58,412 bases of DNA from an uncultured Actinomycetes bacterium (GTDB taxonomy: Bacteria; Actinomycetota; Actinomycetes; Nanopelagicales; Nanopelagicaceae). Below, piece by piece: positions 26,964 through 40,833 of this stretch. The position numbers and the translations under genes are program-made. The DNA is taken from assembly GCA_903873185.1 (NCBI GenBank), contig CAIQNN010000050.1, forward strand, positions 1-58,412, in the 5' to 3' direction. The first letter of the stretch is position 1, and each line of letters starts with the position of its first letter. The notes beneath the pieces were generated by a model. It was not told the DNA's origin, did not search any database, and saw only the letters and a list, made by a program, of their open reading frames with translations.

Positions 26964-27263
26964 ATGAGCGCAATTTCCCGGGACGAGGTCGCCCATTTAT
27001 CGCGGCTGGCCCGCATTGAAATGACCGATTCCGAATTAGATCACTTGGCATCAGAGCTGGATCTGATCCTCGGGGCGGTCGCTCGAGTGCAGGAAGTTGC
27101 TGGCGCCGATGTGCCACCGACTTCGCATCCGTTGCCGCTTCAAAATGTCTTTCGGCCTGATGTTGTTACTCCAAGCCTGACCGCCGCGGAATCGCTCTCT
27201 GGCGCACCAGCATCCGCGGAACAACGCTTCAAAGTGCCGCAAATTTTGGGAGATGCTGAATGA
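26964..27263 (+). CDS. gatC: Asp/Glu-tRNA amidotransferase subunit C
   Basis: A 99-residue subunit that clamps GatA and GatB. It starts with the family pattern [20 protein letters not shown] and has the central [16 protein letters not shown] segment. It overlaps gatA by 4 bp. GatCAB converts Glu-tRNA-Gln (and often Asp-tRNA-Asn) to the amide forms, implying no need for glutaminyl-tRNA synthetase. Confidence 0.95.
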   Translation: MSAISRDEVAHLSRLARIEMTDSELDHLASELDLILGAVARVQEVAGADVPPTSHPLPLQNVFRPDVVTPSLTAAESLSGAPASAEQRFKVPQILGDAE

Positions 27264-28753
27264 TCCACTCCACTGCCGCCGAAATGGCAACAAAACTGGC
27301 CGCTGGCGAAATCAGCTCAGTTGAACTTACACAACAACATTTAGATCGAATTTCAGTTGTAGATGGCCAAGTCCATGCTTTTCTTTATGTCGATACTGAA
27401 GGCGCGCTCTCGCAAGCGGCTGCCGTAGATGCCAAGCGCGTAGCTGGTGAAAAACTCTCACCCCTTGCAGGCGTGCCACTAGCACTTAAAGATGTTCTAA
27501 CCCAAAAGGGGATACCTACGACCTGCGGATCAAAGATCCTCGAAGGTTGGCGTCCGCCTTACGACTCAACAATTGTTTCAAAGCTGAAGAGTGCCGGCAT
27601 AGTAATTTTAGGTAAGACCAACATGGATGAATTCGCAATGGGCTCTTCCACTGAGAATTCTGCCTATGGACCAAGTCATAACCCTTGGGATTTGACTCGC
27701 ATTCCTGGTGGTTCTGGTGGCGGCTCCGCCGCATCACTTGCGGCATTTGAAGCGCCACTGGCCATGGGCACTGACACTGGTGGCTCAATTCGCCAACCAG
27801 CTGCCGTGACTGGAACCGTTGGCGTTAAACCAACCTATGGTGGCGTTTCCCGCTACGGCTTAGTTGCCTTCTCTTCCAGCTTGGATCAAGCCGGACCTTG
27901 CGCTCGCACCGTTTTGGATGCGGCGCTATTACACGAAGCGATCGCTGGTTATGACCCACGCGATTCCACGAGCATCAACGCTCCTGTGCCAGCGGTTGTC
28001 GCCGCTGCAAAGAAGTTAGATGTCAAAGGAATGAAGATCGGCATTGTTAAAGAGTTGTCCGGAGATGGTTACCAAGCCGGTGTTCGATCTCGTTTTGATG
28101 AAGCGATTGAAGAGTTAGTAAATGCTGGCGCCGAAATTGTTGAGGTCTCCTGTCCCAACTTCGAATATGCCTTGGCTGCTTATTACCTAATCGCTCCCTC
28201 TGAAGCATCATCAAACTTGGCCCGTTTTGATTCGATGCGCTATGGAATTCGGGTCGGTGATGATGGAGTTCGCGGTGCCGAAGAAGTAATGAAAATGACG
28301 CGCGAAGTTGGCTTCGGAAAAGAAGTTAAGCGCCGAATAATTTTGGGTACTTATGCTCTTTCATCTGGCTATTACGATGCTTACTACGGTTCGGCACAAA
28401 AGGTGCGAACTTTAATCACTCAAGATTTCGCGGCCGCCTTCTCAAAGGCCGATGTTTTAGTCTCGCCAACTTGTCCGACTACTGCCTTTAAAATTGGCGA
28501 GAAAAGCGATGACCCACTTGCTATGTATTTAAATGACATCGCCACTATCCCAGTAAACATGGCAGGTATTGGCGGAATGAGTCTGCCAGTTGGACTTGCA
28601 CCAGAAGATGGGCTTCCCGTTGGCTTCCAAATCATGTCACCGGCTATGAAAGATGATCTGATGTATCAGGTTGGTGGCACGCTCGAAGCCGCTCTACTGC
28701 GTAAATGGGGTAGCCCAATCTTGTCTAACGCCCCAGCCCTAGGAGCCAACTAA
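27260..28753 (+). CDS. gatA: Asp/Glu-tRNA amidotransferase subunit A
   Basis: Amidase subunit that releases ammonia from glutamine. The 497-residue protein has the Ser-Ser-Lys triad: lysine in [12 protein letters not shown], the glycine-serine loop [14 protein letters not shown] and the nucleophile region [13 protein letters not shown]. The length is normal. It is coupled to gatC (ATGA) and to gatB (TAATG, sharing one base). Confidence 0.97.
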   Translation: MIHSTAAEMATKLAAGEISSVELTQQHLDRISVVDGQVHAFLYVDTEGALSQAAAVDAKRVAGEKLSPLAGVPLALKDVLTQKGIPTTCGSKILEGWRPPYDSTIVSKLKSAGIVILGKTNMDEFAMGSSTENSAYGPSHNPWDLTRIPGGSGGGSAASLAAFEAPLAMGTDTGGSIRQPAAVTGTVGVKPTYGGVSRYGLVAFSSSLDQAGPCARTVLDAALLHEAIAGYDPRDSTSINAPVPAVVAAAKKLDVKGMKIGIVKELSGDGYQAGVRSRFDEAIEELVNAGAEIVEVSCPNFEYALAAYYLIAPSEASSNLARFDSMRYGIRVGDDGVRGAEEVMKMTREVGFGKEVKRRIILGTYALSSGYYDAYYGSAQKVRTLITQDFAAAFSKADVLVSPTCPTTAFKIGEKSDDPLAMYLNDIATIPVNMAGIGGMSLPVGLAPEDGLPVGFQIMSPAMKDDLMYQVGGTLEAALLRKWGSPILSNAPALGAN

Positions 28754-30252
28754 TGGCGCTTAACTACGATCAAGCGATCGCCGCATATGACCCAACTTTG
28801 GGTTTAGAAGTTCACGTTGAACTAAATACCAATTCTAAAATGTTCTGCGGCTGCGCCACTGAGTTTGGTGCCGAGCCAAACACGCAGACCTGCCCAGTTT
28901 GTTTAGGTCTTCCCGGTTCGTTGCCGGCGGTAAACGGCAAAGCAATCGAGAGCAGCATTTTGATTGGCTTGGCGCTTAACTGTTCTATCGCACCGTTCAG
29001 CCGCTTCGCTCGGAAGAATTATTTCTACCCTGATATGCCCAAAAATTTCCAGACTTCACAGTTCGATGAGCCAATCTGTGTAAACGGATACTTGGATGTC
29101 GAAATCGAAACCGATGAAGGAACCAAAGTATTCCGAATTGATATCGAACGCGTGCATATGGAAGAGGACACCGGTAAGTCGCTCCACGTTGGAGGATCTA
29201 CTGGTCGAATTCATGGCGCTGAGTATTCACTTTTGGATTACAACCGAGCTGGCATTCCGCTGGTTGAAATTGTTACCAAGATTATTCCTAACACCGGCAA
29301 GTATGCCCCGCTAGTTGCCCGGGCCTATGTAACTGAACTTCGCGACATCTTGCGCTCACTTGGCGTTAGCGATGTAAAGATGGAACAGGGTTCACTTCGA
29401 TGTGATGCCAACGTTTCATTAGCACCAGCAGGATCAGGTCAGCTTGGAACTCGTAGCGAAACTAAGAACGTCAACTCATTGCGTTCCGTTGAGCGAGCGG
29501 TCTCTGGCGAAATCGAGCGCCAAGCAAATCGGTTACAAAATGGTGAGCGAATCGTCCAAGAGACCAGGCACTTTTTAGAAGAGAGCGGGCAAACCCGCCC
29601 TGGACGTTCGAAAGAGCAGGCTGAGGATTATCGCTACTTCCCAGAACCAGATTTAGTTCCCGTCGCTCCTGATGCCGCATGGATAGAAGAACTTCGAGCA
29701 ACGCTTCCGGAGAAACCATCGATCAGGCGAAAGCGACTCAAGATCGAATGGGCCGTTCCCGATAAGGAGATGGCCTCTATGGTCAATGCCGAACTTCTTG
29801 ATACTGTCGAGGAGACGGTATTACTTGGCTCCGATCCAACTAAAGCTCGCAGTTGGTGGCTAGGTGAGATTTCGCGATTGGCCAACGAAAAGGAAGTCGC
29901 ACCAACTTCACTTATTACTCCGATTCAAGTTGCTGAAGTGATTGCGCTAATCGCATCGGGTGAACTAACCGATAAATTGGCCCGTCAAGTCGTTGAAGGC
30001 GTTATCAATGGTGAAGGAACCCCGCAACAAGTTATTGATGCTCGTGGTCTAAAAGTTGTCTCCGATGATTCCGCGTTGATGGTTGCCATCGAAGCCGCTA
30101 TCGCTTCACAACCTGAAACTGCCGAACGAATTCGGGGTGGAAATATTCCAGCGGCCGGCGCACTTATTGGCGCCGTCATGAAGGCTACGGGTGGCCAAGC
30201 CGATGCCGCAAAGGTTCGAGAATTATTGTTAAAGCACTTAGGTCAAGGTTAA
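28753..30252 (+). CDS. gatB: Asp/Glu-tRNA amidotransferase subunit B
   Basis: Kinase/tRNA-binding subunit that activates the misacylated tRNA. The 499-residue protein has the cradle domain with [18 protein letters not shown], the zinc-site cysteines (CGC ... TCPVC) and [16 protein letters not shown], and the C-terminal YqeY-like tail. gatC-gatA-gatB is followed by ilvD 16 bp later, so the operon may run on. Confidence 0.97.
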   Translation: MALNYDQAIAAYDPTLGLEVHVELNTNSKMFCGCATEFGAEPNTQTCPVCLGLPGSLPAVNGKAIESSILIGLALNCSIAPFSRFARKNYFYPDMPKNFQTSQFDEPICVNGYLDVEIETDEGTKVFRIDIERVHMEEDTGKSLHVGGSTGRIHGAEYSLLDYNRAGIPLVEIVTKIIPNTGKYAPLVARAYVTELRDILRSLGVSDVKMEQGSLRCDANVSLAPAGSGQLGTRSETKNVNSLRSVERAVSGEIERQANRLQNGERIVQETRHFLEESGQTRPGRSKEQAEDYRYFPEPDLVPVAPDAAWIEELRATLPEKPSIRRKRLKIEWAVPDKEMASMVNAELLDTVEETVLLGSDPTKARSWWLGEISRLANEKEVAPTSLITPIQVAEVIALIASGELTDKLARQVVEGVINGEGTPQQVIDARGLKVVSDDSALMVAIEAAIASQPETAERIRGGNIPAAGALIGAVMKATGGQADAAKVRELLLKHLGQG

Positions 30253-30268
30253 CTAGGGGAGCAAACGC

Positions 30269-31945
30269 ATGAGCAATTCCATGAAGCCACGTTCAGGACT
30301 AGTAACTGATGGCATGGAGCGCGCTCCCGCGCGTGGCATGTTGCGCGCCGTCGGGATGCAAGATGAAGATTTTGCCAAGCCACAAATTGGAATTGCCTCA
30401 TCCTGGAATGAGATTACGCCCTGCAATCTTTCCTTGGATCGGCTCGCTAAAGCTTCCAAGAAGGGCGTGATCGATGCCGGTGGCTTTCCAATGCAATTTG
30501 GCACCATCTCAGTGTCCGATGGAATTTCGATGGGCCACGAAGGAATGCACTTCTCATTAGTGTCGCGCGAAGTTATAGCCGACTCCGTTGAAACAGTAAT
30601 GCAGGCCGAACGCCTTGATGGCATGGTCACCTTCGCTGGCTGCGATAAGTCGCTACCAGGAATGATGATGGCGGCTGCTCGAATTGATGTTGCAAGCGTT
30701 TTTGTTTATGCCGGAAGTACCTTGGCCGGAAATGTAGATGGCAAAGATGTCACCATCATTGATGCCTTCGAAGCGGTAGGTGCTTGTGCACGTGGCTTAA
30801 TTTCACAGGAGCAGGTCGATAAAATCGAACGCGCTATCTGTCCAGGTGAAGGTGCTTGCGGCGGTATGTACACCGCTAACACCATGGCCGCCGTTGGGGA
30901 AGCAATTGGGCTATCGCTTCCTGGTTCTGCCTCACCACCAGCAGTTGATCGCCGCCGCGATGACTATGCCGTCAAGGCTGGCGCTGCAGTTGTAGAATTA
31001 ATTCGCAAGGGAATAACAACTCGCGACATCTTGACTAAAAAGGCCTTTGAAAATGCAATCACCATAGTTATGGCGCTCGGTGGTTCCACCAATGCAGTTC
31101 TTCATATTCTGGCAATCGCTAATGAAGCTGAAGTTGAGTTAACGCTCGAAGATTTCCATCGCATTGGTTCTAAGGTCCCGTTGCTCGGGGACCTAAAGCC
31201 ATTCGGTAAATATGTCATGACCGACATTGATCGAGTCGGCGGTATACCGGTTGTGCTTCGCGCCTTGTTAGATGCTGGCCTCTTGCATGGTGATTGTTTA
31301 ACCGTAACCGGGAAAACTATGGCCGAGAATTTGGCGGATATCACCCCACTTGATGCTGATGGTGAAGTTCTTCATTCCATCAAGAGTCCTTTAGCTGTTG
31401 GCGGTGGAATCACAATATTGGGTGGCTCGCTTGCACCCGAAGGCGCTGTCTCAAAGACTGCCGGCGTTGGCGTGGATCACTTTGAAGGTCCAGCTCGAGT
31501 TTTCGAGCGAGAGCAAGCCGCGATGGATGCCCTCGAGAATGGCGAAATCAAAGCTGGCGATGTTGTTGTCATTCGCTATGAAGGTCCAAAAGGTGGACCA
31601 GGAATGCGCGAGATGCTGATGATCACTGGTGCCATAAAAGGCGCGGGCCTCGGCAAATCGACTCTGCTCTTAACAGATGGTCGATTCTCGGGTGGCAGCA
31701 CCGGACTTTGCGTCGGACACGTTTCACCAGAAGCGGTAGATGGTGGCCCAATCGCATTTATTAAAGATGGCGATCTAATTCGAATTAATGTGATCGATCG
31801 CACTTTGGATCTGCTGGTAGATGATGCTGAAATGACCGAACGACGAAAGCACTTCACGCCATTGCCGCACAAGTATCGCCGCGGCGTATTAGCTAAGTAT
31901 TCAAAGGTTGTTGGCTCGGCCTCTAAGGGTGCGGTCTGCGGTTAA
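30269..31945 (+). CDS. ilvD: Dihydroxy-acid dehydratase
   Basis: Iron-sulfur dehydratase making the 2-keto acids of valine and isoleucine. The 558-residue protein has the cluster cysteines in [10 protein letters not shown] and [16 protein letters not shown], and the C-terminal [21 protein letters not shown] with the catalytic serine. GGGGAG precedes the ATG. It lies upstream of the ilvB attenuator and so may be expressed apart from ilvBNC. Confidence 0.96.
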   Translation: MSNSMKPRSGLVTDGMERAPARGMLRAVGMQDEDFAKPQIGIASSWNEITPCNLSLDRLAKASKKGVIDAGGFPMQFGTISVSDGISMGHEGMHFSLVSREVIADSVETVMQAERLDGMVTFAGCDKSLPGMMMAAARIDVASVFVYAGSTLAGNVDGKDVTIIDAFEAVGACARGLISQEQVDKIERAICPGEGACGGMYTANTMAAVGEAIGLSLPGSASPPAVDRRRDDYAVKAGAAVVELIRKGITTRDILTKKAFENAITIVMALGGSTNAVLHILAIANEAEVELTLEDFHRIGSKVPLLGDLKPFGKYVMTDIDRVGGIPVVLRALLDAGLLHGDCLTVTGKTMAENLADITPLDADGEVLHSIKSPLAVGGGITILGGSLAPEGAVSKTAGVGVDHFEGPARVFEREQAAMDALENGEIKAGDVVVIRYEGPKGGPGMREMLMITGAIKGAGLGKSTLLLTDGRFSGGSTGLCVGHVSPEAVDGGPIAFIKDGDLIRINVIDRTLDLLVDDAEMTERRKHFTPLPHKYRRGVLAKYSKVVGSASKGAVCG

Positions 31946-31982
31946 ATTGGTTATCCACTATATGAGATCTTAATCTCAGGGG

Positions 31983-32011
31983 TTGACGCAGAAGATATCT
32001 CGCGCGACAAT
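31983..32011 (+). promoter_or_regulatory. Promoter of the ilvB leader
   Basis: TTGACG (31983-31988), exactly 17 bp, then GACAAT (32006-32011). The leader peptide ATG follows 6 nt after the -10 box, so its transcript should begin at or very near the AUG. Confidence 0.7.
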
Positions 32012-32017
32012 TCGGGC

Positions 32018-32056
32018 ATGGCAACAGCCGTGGTAATCCGAAAGCGCGCGATCTAG
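32018..32056 (+). CDS. Leader peptide of the ilvB attenuator
   Basis: Twelve codons, reading MATAVVIRKRAI and TAG. Two adjacent valine codons followed by an isoleucine codon, plus another isoleucine before the stop, are control codons for branched-chain amino acid starvation. It is preceded by a promoter 6 nt away and followed by a terminator hairpin at 32076-32097. Leader peptides rich in Val/Ile/Leu are known upstream of ilvB in several Actinobacteria. Confidence 0.7.
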   Translation: MATAVVIRKRAI

Positions 32057-32108
32057 CAACATCGATCGTGCGCTACCCCTCAGTGAAAACTGGGGGGTTT
32101 CGTGTTTC
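32043..32108 (+). promoter_or_regulatory. ilvB transcription attenuator
   Basis: Hairpin 1 pairs 32043-32053 with 32064-32074 (11 bp, one G-U) and includes the last codons of the leader peptide. Hairpin 2 pairs CCCCTCAGT (32076-32084) with ACTGGGGGG (32089-32097) around GAAA and is followed by TTTCGTGTTTC, a terminator. The 5' arm CCCCTCAG is also perfectly complementary to CTGAGGGG at 32137-32144, the ilvB ribosome binding region, offering an alternative pairing. Confidence 0.7.
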
Positions 32109-32146
32109 ACAGGGCAGTTGAAAGCGATCTAGGCAACTGAGGGGAG

Positions 32147-33904
32147 ATGAAGATGAGTAGTGAAAACGGTACAAAGATGACGGGGGCCAGTTCCCTCGTG
32201 AAATCTTTAGAGCATGCCGGCGTCGATGTCATGTTCGGAATCCCTGGTGGTGCAATCCTGCCGGCCTACGATCCAATTTTCGATAGTCCGATCCGACATA
32301 TATTGGTGCGCCACGAGCAAGGTGCCGGTCATGCTGCCACTGGTTATGCGCAAGCAACTGGTCGCGTTGGTGTTTGCATAGCCACTTCAGGACCAGGTGC
32401 TACAAACTTGGTTACCCCGCTGGCCGATGCTCAGATGGACTCCGTGCCATTGGTCGCGATCACAGGTCAGGTTGCATCAGCGGCGATCGGGACCGACGCC
32501 TTCCAAGAAGCCGATATTCGTGGCATCACAATGCCCGTCACAAAACACAATTATTTGATCACAAACGCAGACGATATTCCACGGGCAATTGCCGAAGCTT
32601 TTCATATCGCAAGTACTGGTCGCCCTGGCGCGGTTCTTGTTGATATCGCAAAAGATGCCTTGCAGCATCAAACAGTTTTTCAGTGGCCAAATTCAATAAA
32701 CCTTGCCGGCTACAACCCAGTACTAACGCCGGACGCCACTGCCGTTCGCGATGCCGCTAGGTTGATTGCGCAATCGCGTAATCCGGTTCTCTATGTGGGT
32801 GGTGGCATCATTAAAGCCAACGCTCACAAAGAACTTATGAAACTGGCAGAGCTGACTGGCGCACCAGTTGTTACGACCCTGATGGCAAGAGGGGCTTTCC
32901 CAGACGGTCATCATCAGCACCTCGGAATGCCTGGCATGCATGGCACCGTTGCGGCAGTAACTGCGCTCCAGAAAGCCGATTTATTAATCACTCTAGGCGC
33001 GCGCTTTGACGATCGAGTAACTGGAAAACTTTCCTCATTTGCGCCACTTGCCAAAATTATTCATGCCGATATCGATCCTGCTGAAATTGGCAAGAATCGT
33101 CGTGCTGATGTTGCTTTGATCGGTGATCTGACGAACACAATAGCGGCTTTGCTTCCTGCGATTGCGGCCGAGTTTAAGAAGAGCCAACCAGATCTAAGCG
33201 CTTGGTGGCTCCAAGTTAATACTTGGCGCGCTAAATTCCCATTGGGTTATGACCATCCAACTGATGGTTCGGTTTCACCGCAATATGTCATTGAGCGGCT
33301 CGGCAAGATTGCTGGTCCTGATGCAATCTATGTCGCCGGTGTTGGCCAACATCAAATGTGGGCTTCCCAATTTATCTCCTATGAGAATCCACGAACCTGG
33401 TTGAATTCCGGTGGTCTAGGAACTATGGGTTACGCGGTTCCTGCTGCGATGGGTGCAAAGGTTGGCGCACCAGACAAAGTAGTTTGGGCGATCGATGGCG
33501 ATGGCTGTTTCCAGATGACCAATCAGGAATTAGTTACTTGCGCAATCAACAACATCCCAATCAAAGTTGCCATCATTAATAATGAAAGTTTGGGAATGGT
33601 TCGCCAATGGCAAACCTTGTTCTATAACCAGCGTTATTCAAATACCGATCTACATTCAAAACGCATTCCAGATTTTGCTAAATTGGCTGATGCAATGGGT
33701 TGCGTCGGACTTCGCTGTGAGAGTCGCGAAGACGTCGATCGCACAATTGCCGAAGCAATGGCGATCAATGATCGACCAGTAGTTGTCGATTTCAGCGTTC
33801 ATCGCGATGCCATGGTTTGGCCGATGGTCGCTGCTGGTACCTCAAATGATGACATCGTGATTGCGCGTTCGATGGCGCCAATCTGGGACTCACAGGAGTT
33901 GTGA
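32147..33904 (+). CDS. ilvB: Acetolactate synthase large subunit
   Basis: Thiamine diphosphate enzyme of valine, leucine and isoleucine synthesis. The 585-residue protein has the catalytic glutamate in [20 protein letters not shown], the middle domain and the ThDP motif region [20 protein letters not shown] with the following NNIPIK. GAGGGGAG precedes the start; ATG 32147 and ATG 32153 are both possible. Expression is expected to be controlled by the attenuator upstream. It is followed by ilvN, sharing a TGATG junction. Confidence 0.96.
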   Translation: MKMSSENGTKMTGASSLVKSLEHAGVDVMFGIPGGAILPAYDPIFDSPIRHILVRHEQGAGHAATGYAQATGRVGVCIATSGPGATNLVTPLADAQMDSVPLVAITGQVASAAIGTDAFQEADIRGITMPVTKHNYLITNADDIPRAIAEAFHIASTGRPGAVLVDIAKDALQHQTVFQWPNSINLAGYNPVLTPDATAVRDAARLIAQSRNPVLYVGGGIIKANAHKELMKLAELTGAPVVTTLMARGAFPDGHHQHLGMPGMHGTVAAVTALQKADLLITLGARFDDRVTGKLSSFAPLAKIIHADIDPAEIGKNRRADVALIGDLTNTIAALLPAIAAEFKKSQPDLSAWWLQVNTWRAKFPLGYDHPTDGSVSPQYVIERLGKIAGPDAIYVAGVGQHQMWASQFISYENPRTWLNSGGLGTMGYAVPAAMGAKVGAPDKVVWAIDGDGCFQMTNQELVTCAINNIPIKVAIINNESLGMVRQWQTLFYNQRYSNTDLHSKRIPDFAKLADAMGCVGLRCESREDVDRTIAEAMAINDRPVVVDFSVHRDAMVWPMVAAGTSNDDIVIARSMAPIWDSQEL

Positions 33905-34422
33905 TGAATACAGCCAATACACATACCCTCTCCGTTCTGGTTGAAAACAGCCCGGGTGTTCTAGCTAGGGTCGCCTCGCTCTTCTCCCGTCGCGGTTACA
34001 ACATTGATTCGTTAGCGGTTGGACCTACAGAAGACGAGAATATTTCGCGAATGACCATCGTCATCAATGTTGACGGTCACGCTCTTGATCAAGTGATTCA
34101 GCAACTGGACAAATTGATCAATGTCATCAGCATCACGCAATTGGATCCCGTTACATCGGTTCAACGCGAACTCTTATTGGTCAAGGTTGCAACTACACCT
34201 GTTACCAGATCTCAAGTTTTAGAGACCGTCCAGCTCTTTCGAGCCAAGGTCGTAGATGTGGCCCAGGATGCCGTCACTATCGAGGCCACCGGCAATGCCG
34301 AGAAGATCCAAGCCCTGCTGCGGGTTTTAGAGCCCTACGGCATCAAAGAATTGGTCCAATCTGGGCTCGTAGCCATGTCGCGAGGCTTAAAACCGGGCTC
34401 AATTTCAGAAGAAAAGCGTTAG
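33904..34422 (+). CDS. ilvN: Acetolactate synthase regulatory subunit
   Basis: Two-ACT-domain subunit that confers valine feedback inhibition. The sequence HTLSVLVENSPGVLARVASLFSRRGYNID is the ACT signature, followed by the IlvN C-terminal domain (about 85-160). ATG 33904, one base inside the ilvB stop, is preferred over GTG 33901 because CAGGAG sits at a proper distance. The product is 172 residues. Confidence 0.95.
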   Translation: MNTANTHTLSVLVENSPGVLARVASLFSRRGYNIDSLAVGPTEDENISRMTIVINVDGHALDQVIQQLDKLINVISITQLDPVTSVQRELLLVKVATTPVTRSQVLETVQLFRAKVVDVAQDAVTIEATGNAEKIQALLRVLEPYGIKELVQSGLVAMSRGLKPGSISEEKR

Positions 34423-34478
34423 AAAATAGGCTTAGCCAGTACCACCCAGCACTAACTACTCCAGGTAACTCCATTTAG

Positions 34479-37112
<2,634 letters not shown>

Positions 37113-37113
<1 letters not shown>

Positions 37114-38153
37114 TGTCCAAGAACTTTAACCTGGCTGTAATCGGTGGCGATGGCATCGGACCTGATGTTGTAGCAGAGGGACTTCGAGTCCTAGATGCTG
37201 TAGCTGCTAAGTACGACACCACCTTTACTAAAACCGATTACGACCTGGGTGCAAAGTTCTGGCATCGAACTGGCGAAGCACTGCCAGATGAAACCATGGC
37301 TGAGTTAGCAAAGGCCGATGTGATTCTGCTTGGTGCGGTGGGTGACCCCACCGTTCCCAGCGGTGTTCTCGAGCGCGGGCTGTTACTAAAGTTACGTTTT
37401 GCTTTCGATCACTACGTAAATCTCCGGCCAGCGAAATTATTTCCAGGCGTGAAATCGCCACTTGTTAACTCCAACTCCATTGATTTCATCGTGGTTCGCG
37501 AAGGTACCGAAGGCCCATATGTTGGCGCTGGCGGAACTTTGCAATATGGCACCCCATTTGAAATCGTGACCGAGGAGAGCATGAATTCGCGCAGGGGAGC
37601 CGAGCGCGTTATTCGCGATGCATTTGTTCGCGCCGCGGCCAGACCTCGAAAGAAATTGACGATGGTGCACAAGAACAATGTTCTGACTCGCGCAGGCGGA
37701 CTTTGGACCAGAACCTTCAATGAGGTTGCCAAAGATTTTCCGGCAATCGAAACTGAATATCTTCACGCCGATGCCGCTTCAATGTTCTTCGTTACCAACC
37801 CAGAGCGTTTTGATGTTGTTGTAACCGATAATCTTTTTGGTGACATTTTGACGGATATCGCGGCAGCAATTTGTGGTGGCATTGGATTAGCAGCATCCGG
37901 AAATATCAACCCAACTGGGGCTTTCCCTTCAATGTTTGAACCAGTACATGGTTCTGCGCCAGATATCGCAGGTAAGGGAATTGCCGATCCGACTGCAACG
38001 ATCATGTCCGTTGCAATGATGTTGAGCCATTTAGGTATGACTGAGGCTGCTAAAGAAGTTGAGGATGCAGTCGCGGCAGATTTGCTAACCAGAGGCGAGA
38101 CAAAACGGAGCACGGTTGAAATTGGCACGGCGTTAGCTGAGGCGGTCCGATGA
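37113..38153 (+). CDS. leuB: 3-isopropylmalate dehydrogenase
   Basis: NAD-dependent oxidative decarboxylase of leucine synthesis. The 346-residue protein begins [19 protein letters not shown] and contains the catalytic Tyr region [17 protein letters not shown], the lysine site [15 protein letters not shown] and the metal-binding [17 protein letters not shown]. By length and motifs a tartrate/isocitrate-like paralogue is less likely. Its neighbours are serA (1-base overlap) and ilvE (4-bp overlap). leuA, leuC and leuD are not in the window. Confidence 0.93.
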
Positions 38154-39235
38154 AAGTCCAACTCAAACCAAATCAACAGCCATTACCCGATACCGAAAGG
38201 CAAGCGCGCGTAGCTGCGCCGGGTTTTGGAAAGTACTACACCGACAATATGGTCATCGCGCAGTGGTCAGAGGCAGATGGTTGGAGCGATGCAGAGCTAA
38301 TTCCTTACGGTCCGATTTCACTTGACCCCGCAACTGCTGTCTTTCATTACGGACAGGAAATCTTCGAAGGAATGAAGGCTTACCGCCAGCCAGATGGTTC
38401 GATCTCACTCTTTCGCCCAGAGGCAAATGCTGCCCGCTTTGCACGTAGTGCAGCTCGCTTAGCGCTGCCGGAAATGCCTACCGACTTCTTTGTCGAGACA
38501 ATCGAACAATTGGTAACGCAAGATCAGAATTGGGTTCCATCAAAGGTGGGGGAATCCCTTTATCTTCGCCCATTTATGATTGCTACTGAAGTTGGTTTGG
38601 GCGTGCGCCCTTCCAATAAAGCCACCTATCTTTTAATAGCGACTCCAGCTGGCGCCTATTTCAATGCCGCAGAAGCCGTTACGGTTTGGATTTCTTACGA
38701 ATATGTCAGAGCTGCGGCTGGTGGAACTGGCGAGGCAAAGTGCGGTGGAAATTACGCAGCATCCCTAGTTGCCCAAAAGCAGGCTGCTACTCAAGGTTGC
38801 GATCAGGTCGTTTGGATCGATGCCATTGAACGTAAGTGGATCGAAGAGATGGGCGGCATGAACCTTTACTTCGTTAAAGGTAGTGGTGCAAACGCTCGCG
38901 TTATAACGCCAAAACTAACTGGCACGTTATTGCCTGGTATTACTCGAGATTCAATTCTTACCGTTGCTGCCGATCTTGGTTATGCCGTATCGGAGGAGAT
39001 GATTTCCGTTGATGATTGGCGCGATGGCGTTCTTTCTGGCGAGATCACCGAAATCTTTGCCTGCGGTACCGCGGCTGTTGTATCGGCAGTTGGCGGCGCA
39101 AAGAGTGCGCACGGGTATTGGAAGACTGGCGATGGAAATCCTGGTCCAATCACAATGCAAATTCGCGAAACGCTATTAGGAATTCAGCATGGAACCATTC
39201 CAGATACTCACGGATGGAATCGCAAGGTTATTTAA
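38150..39235 (+). CDS. ilvE: Branched-chain amino acid aminotransferase
   Basis: PLP fold-type IV transaminase performing the last step of valine, leucine and isoleucine synthesis. The 361-residue protein has [29 protein letters not shown] and the lysine region in [19 protein letters not shown], followed by [11 protein letters not shown]. It is coupled on both sides, ATGA with leuB and TAATG with cimA. Confidence 0.95.
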   Translation: MKVQLKPNQQPLPDTERQARVAAPGFGKYYTDNMVIAQWSEADGWSDAELIPYGPISLDPATAVFHYGQEIFEGMKAYRQPDGSISLFRPEANAARFARSAARLALPEMPTDFFVETIEQLVTQDQNWVPSKVGESLYLRPFMIATEVGLGVRPSNKATYLLIATPAGAYFNAAEAVTVWISYEYVRAAAGGTGEAKCGGNYAASLVAQKQAATQGCDQVVWIDAIERKWIEEMGGMNLYFVKGSGANARVITPKLTGTLLPGITRDSILTVAADLGYAVSEEMISVDDWRDGVLSGEITEIFACGTAAVVSAVGGAKSAHGYWKTGDGNPGPITMQIRETLLGIQHGTIPDTHGWNRKVI

Positions 39236-40824
39236 TGAGCACCCCGGACGCCTTTCATATCTATGACACCACGCTTCGCGATGGCGCGCAGCAAGAAGGT
39301 TTGAACCTTTCAGTTCATGACAAGTTGGCGATCGCTCGCCACCTAGATGATCTTGGTGTCGGATTTATTGAGGGTGGCTGGCCTGGGGCAAATCCAAAAG
39401 ATACCGAGTTCTTCAAGCGCGCCCAAACCGAACTTAAATTAAAGAACGCCAAGTTTGTAGCTTTTGGCGCAACTCGTCGCCCCAACGTTAAAGCCGCTGA
39501 CGACCTCTTGCTTCGGGCTTTGCAAGATTCGCAAGCCCCAGTGGTCACTTTGGTTGCCAAGAGCCACGACCGACACGTTGATTTGGCATTAAAAACAAAT
39601 CTTGATGAAAACTTGGCGATGATTCGCGAATCCATCGAATTCTTACGGGCTGGTGGCCAACGGGTCTTCCTAGATGCCGAGCACTTCTTCGATGGCTATC
39701 TTTCGAATCCTGCCTACGCTCTTGAGGTAGTTCGTACCGCAGCCGAAGCTGGCGCCGATGTAATCGCACTCTGCGATACCAATGGCGGCATGTTGCCAGA
39801 TGAGCTATCCGAGATTGTTCATGAAGTTTTGCATGGCTCTTCGGCACGCTTGGGTATTCATTGCCACAATGACACGGGCTGCGCGATTGCAAACTCACTT
39901 GCCGCAATCGCTGCAGGTGCTACCCATGTTCAAGGAACACTAAATGGCTACGGCGAGCGCACTGGCAACGCTGACCTCGTAAGCATCATTGCAAATTTGG
40001 AATTAAAGAAGAAAATGAAAGTCTTGCCGGACGGGGCGCTGCGCGAAGCATTTCGAATTTCACATGCCGTAGCTGAAGTAACCAACATTTCTCCAAGTGG
40101 GCGTCAGCCTTATGTTGGCGTCTCAGCCTTTGCTCACAAAGCGGGCTTGCATGCCAGCGCTATTAAAGTGGATCCAGCAATGTACCAACATGAGGATCCA
40201 GAATCGGTTGGAAATGATATGCGAATGCTGGTCTCCGAAATGGCCGGCCGAGCTTCAATTGAATTGAAGTCAATAGAACTCGGGGTCGACTTGGGAGATG
40301 ACAAGTCCGTTGTTGGTCGGGTCGTTGCTCGCGTTAAAGATATGGAATCGCACGGCTATACCTTTGAAGCGGCTGATGCCTCTTTTGAACTTTTGCTTCG
40401 AGAAGAGATAGATGGCAAGCGCGCCCACTTCTTTACGGTTGATAACTGGGAGTCGACAGTTATCCGTGATGAAACTGGCGATGTGACCTCACGAGCGGTT
40501 GTAAGTATTACTGCGGGCAATGAGAAGATTGTTGCCGAAGGCCTGGGCAATGGCCCAGTCAATGCAATTGATAACGCGCTGCGCTCTGGGCTGAAGCGCC
40601 TCTATCCAGAGTTAGCAAAGTTAGAACTAACGGACTACAAAGTTCGCATCCTCGAAGGTCGACTTGGCACTGGTGCCGTTACTCGCGTATTGGTTGAAAC
40701 CAGCGATGGTGATGGGGAGTGGAGCACGATCGGTGTTCACGAGAATGTAATTGCCGCTTCAGCGATGGCGTTGGAAGATGCCGTTACCTACGGCTTGCTG
40801 AGACAAGGTCGCAAACCCGAGTAA
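39235..40824 (+). CDS. cimA: (R)-citramalate synthase
   Basis: Condenses pyruvate and acetyl-CoA to citramalate, giving a threonine-independent route to 2-oxobutyrate and isoleucine. The 529-residue protein starts IYDTTLRDGAQQEGLNLS, the DRE-TIM signature of the CimA group, with the metal site in LGIHCHNDTGCAIANSLAA and a GNADLVSI segment. The C-terminal LeuA-type regulatory domain follows (about 400-529). ATG 39235 shares a base with the ilvE stop. A homocitrate or isopropylmalate role is possible, but sequence pattern and context favour citramalate. Confidence 0.88.
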   Translation: MSTPDAFHIYDTTLRDGAQQEGLNLSVHDKLAIARHLDDLGVGFIEGGWPGANPKDTEFFKRAQTELKLKNAKFVAFGATRRPNVKAADDLLLRALQDSQAPVVTLVAKSHDRHVDLALKTNLDENLAMIRESIEFLRAGGQRVFLDAEHFFDGYLSNPAYALEVVRTAAEAGADVIALCDTNGGMLPDELSEIVHEVLHGSSARLGIHCHNDTGCAIANSLAAIAAGATHVQGTLNGYGERTGNADLVSIIANLELKKKMKVLPDGALREAFRISHAVAEVTNISPSGRQPYVGVSAFAHKAGLHASAIKVDPAMYQHEDPESVGNDMRMLVSEMAGRASIELKSIELGVDLGDDKSVVGRVVARVKDMESHGYTFEAADASFELLLREEIDGKRAHFFTVDNWESTVIRDETGDVTSRAVVSITAGNEKIVAEGLGNGPVNAIDNALRSGLKRLYPELAKLELTDYKVRILEGRLGTGAVTRVLVETSDGDGEWSTIGVHENVIAASAMALEDAVTYGLLRQGRKPE

Positions 40825-40827
40825 CCT
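40822..40827 (+). promoter_or_regulatory. Candidate -10 box, xerC
   Basis: TAACCT overlaps the cimA stop and lies 6 nt before the xerC ATG; no ribosome binding site. Confidence 0.35.
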
Positions 40828-40833
40828 TTCGCT

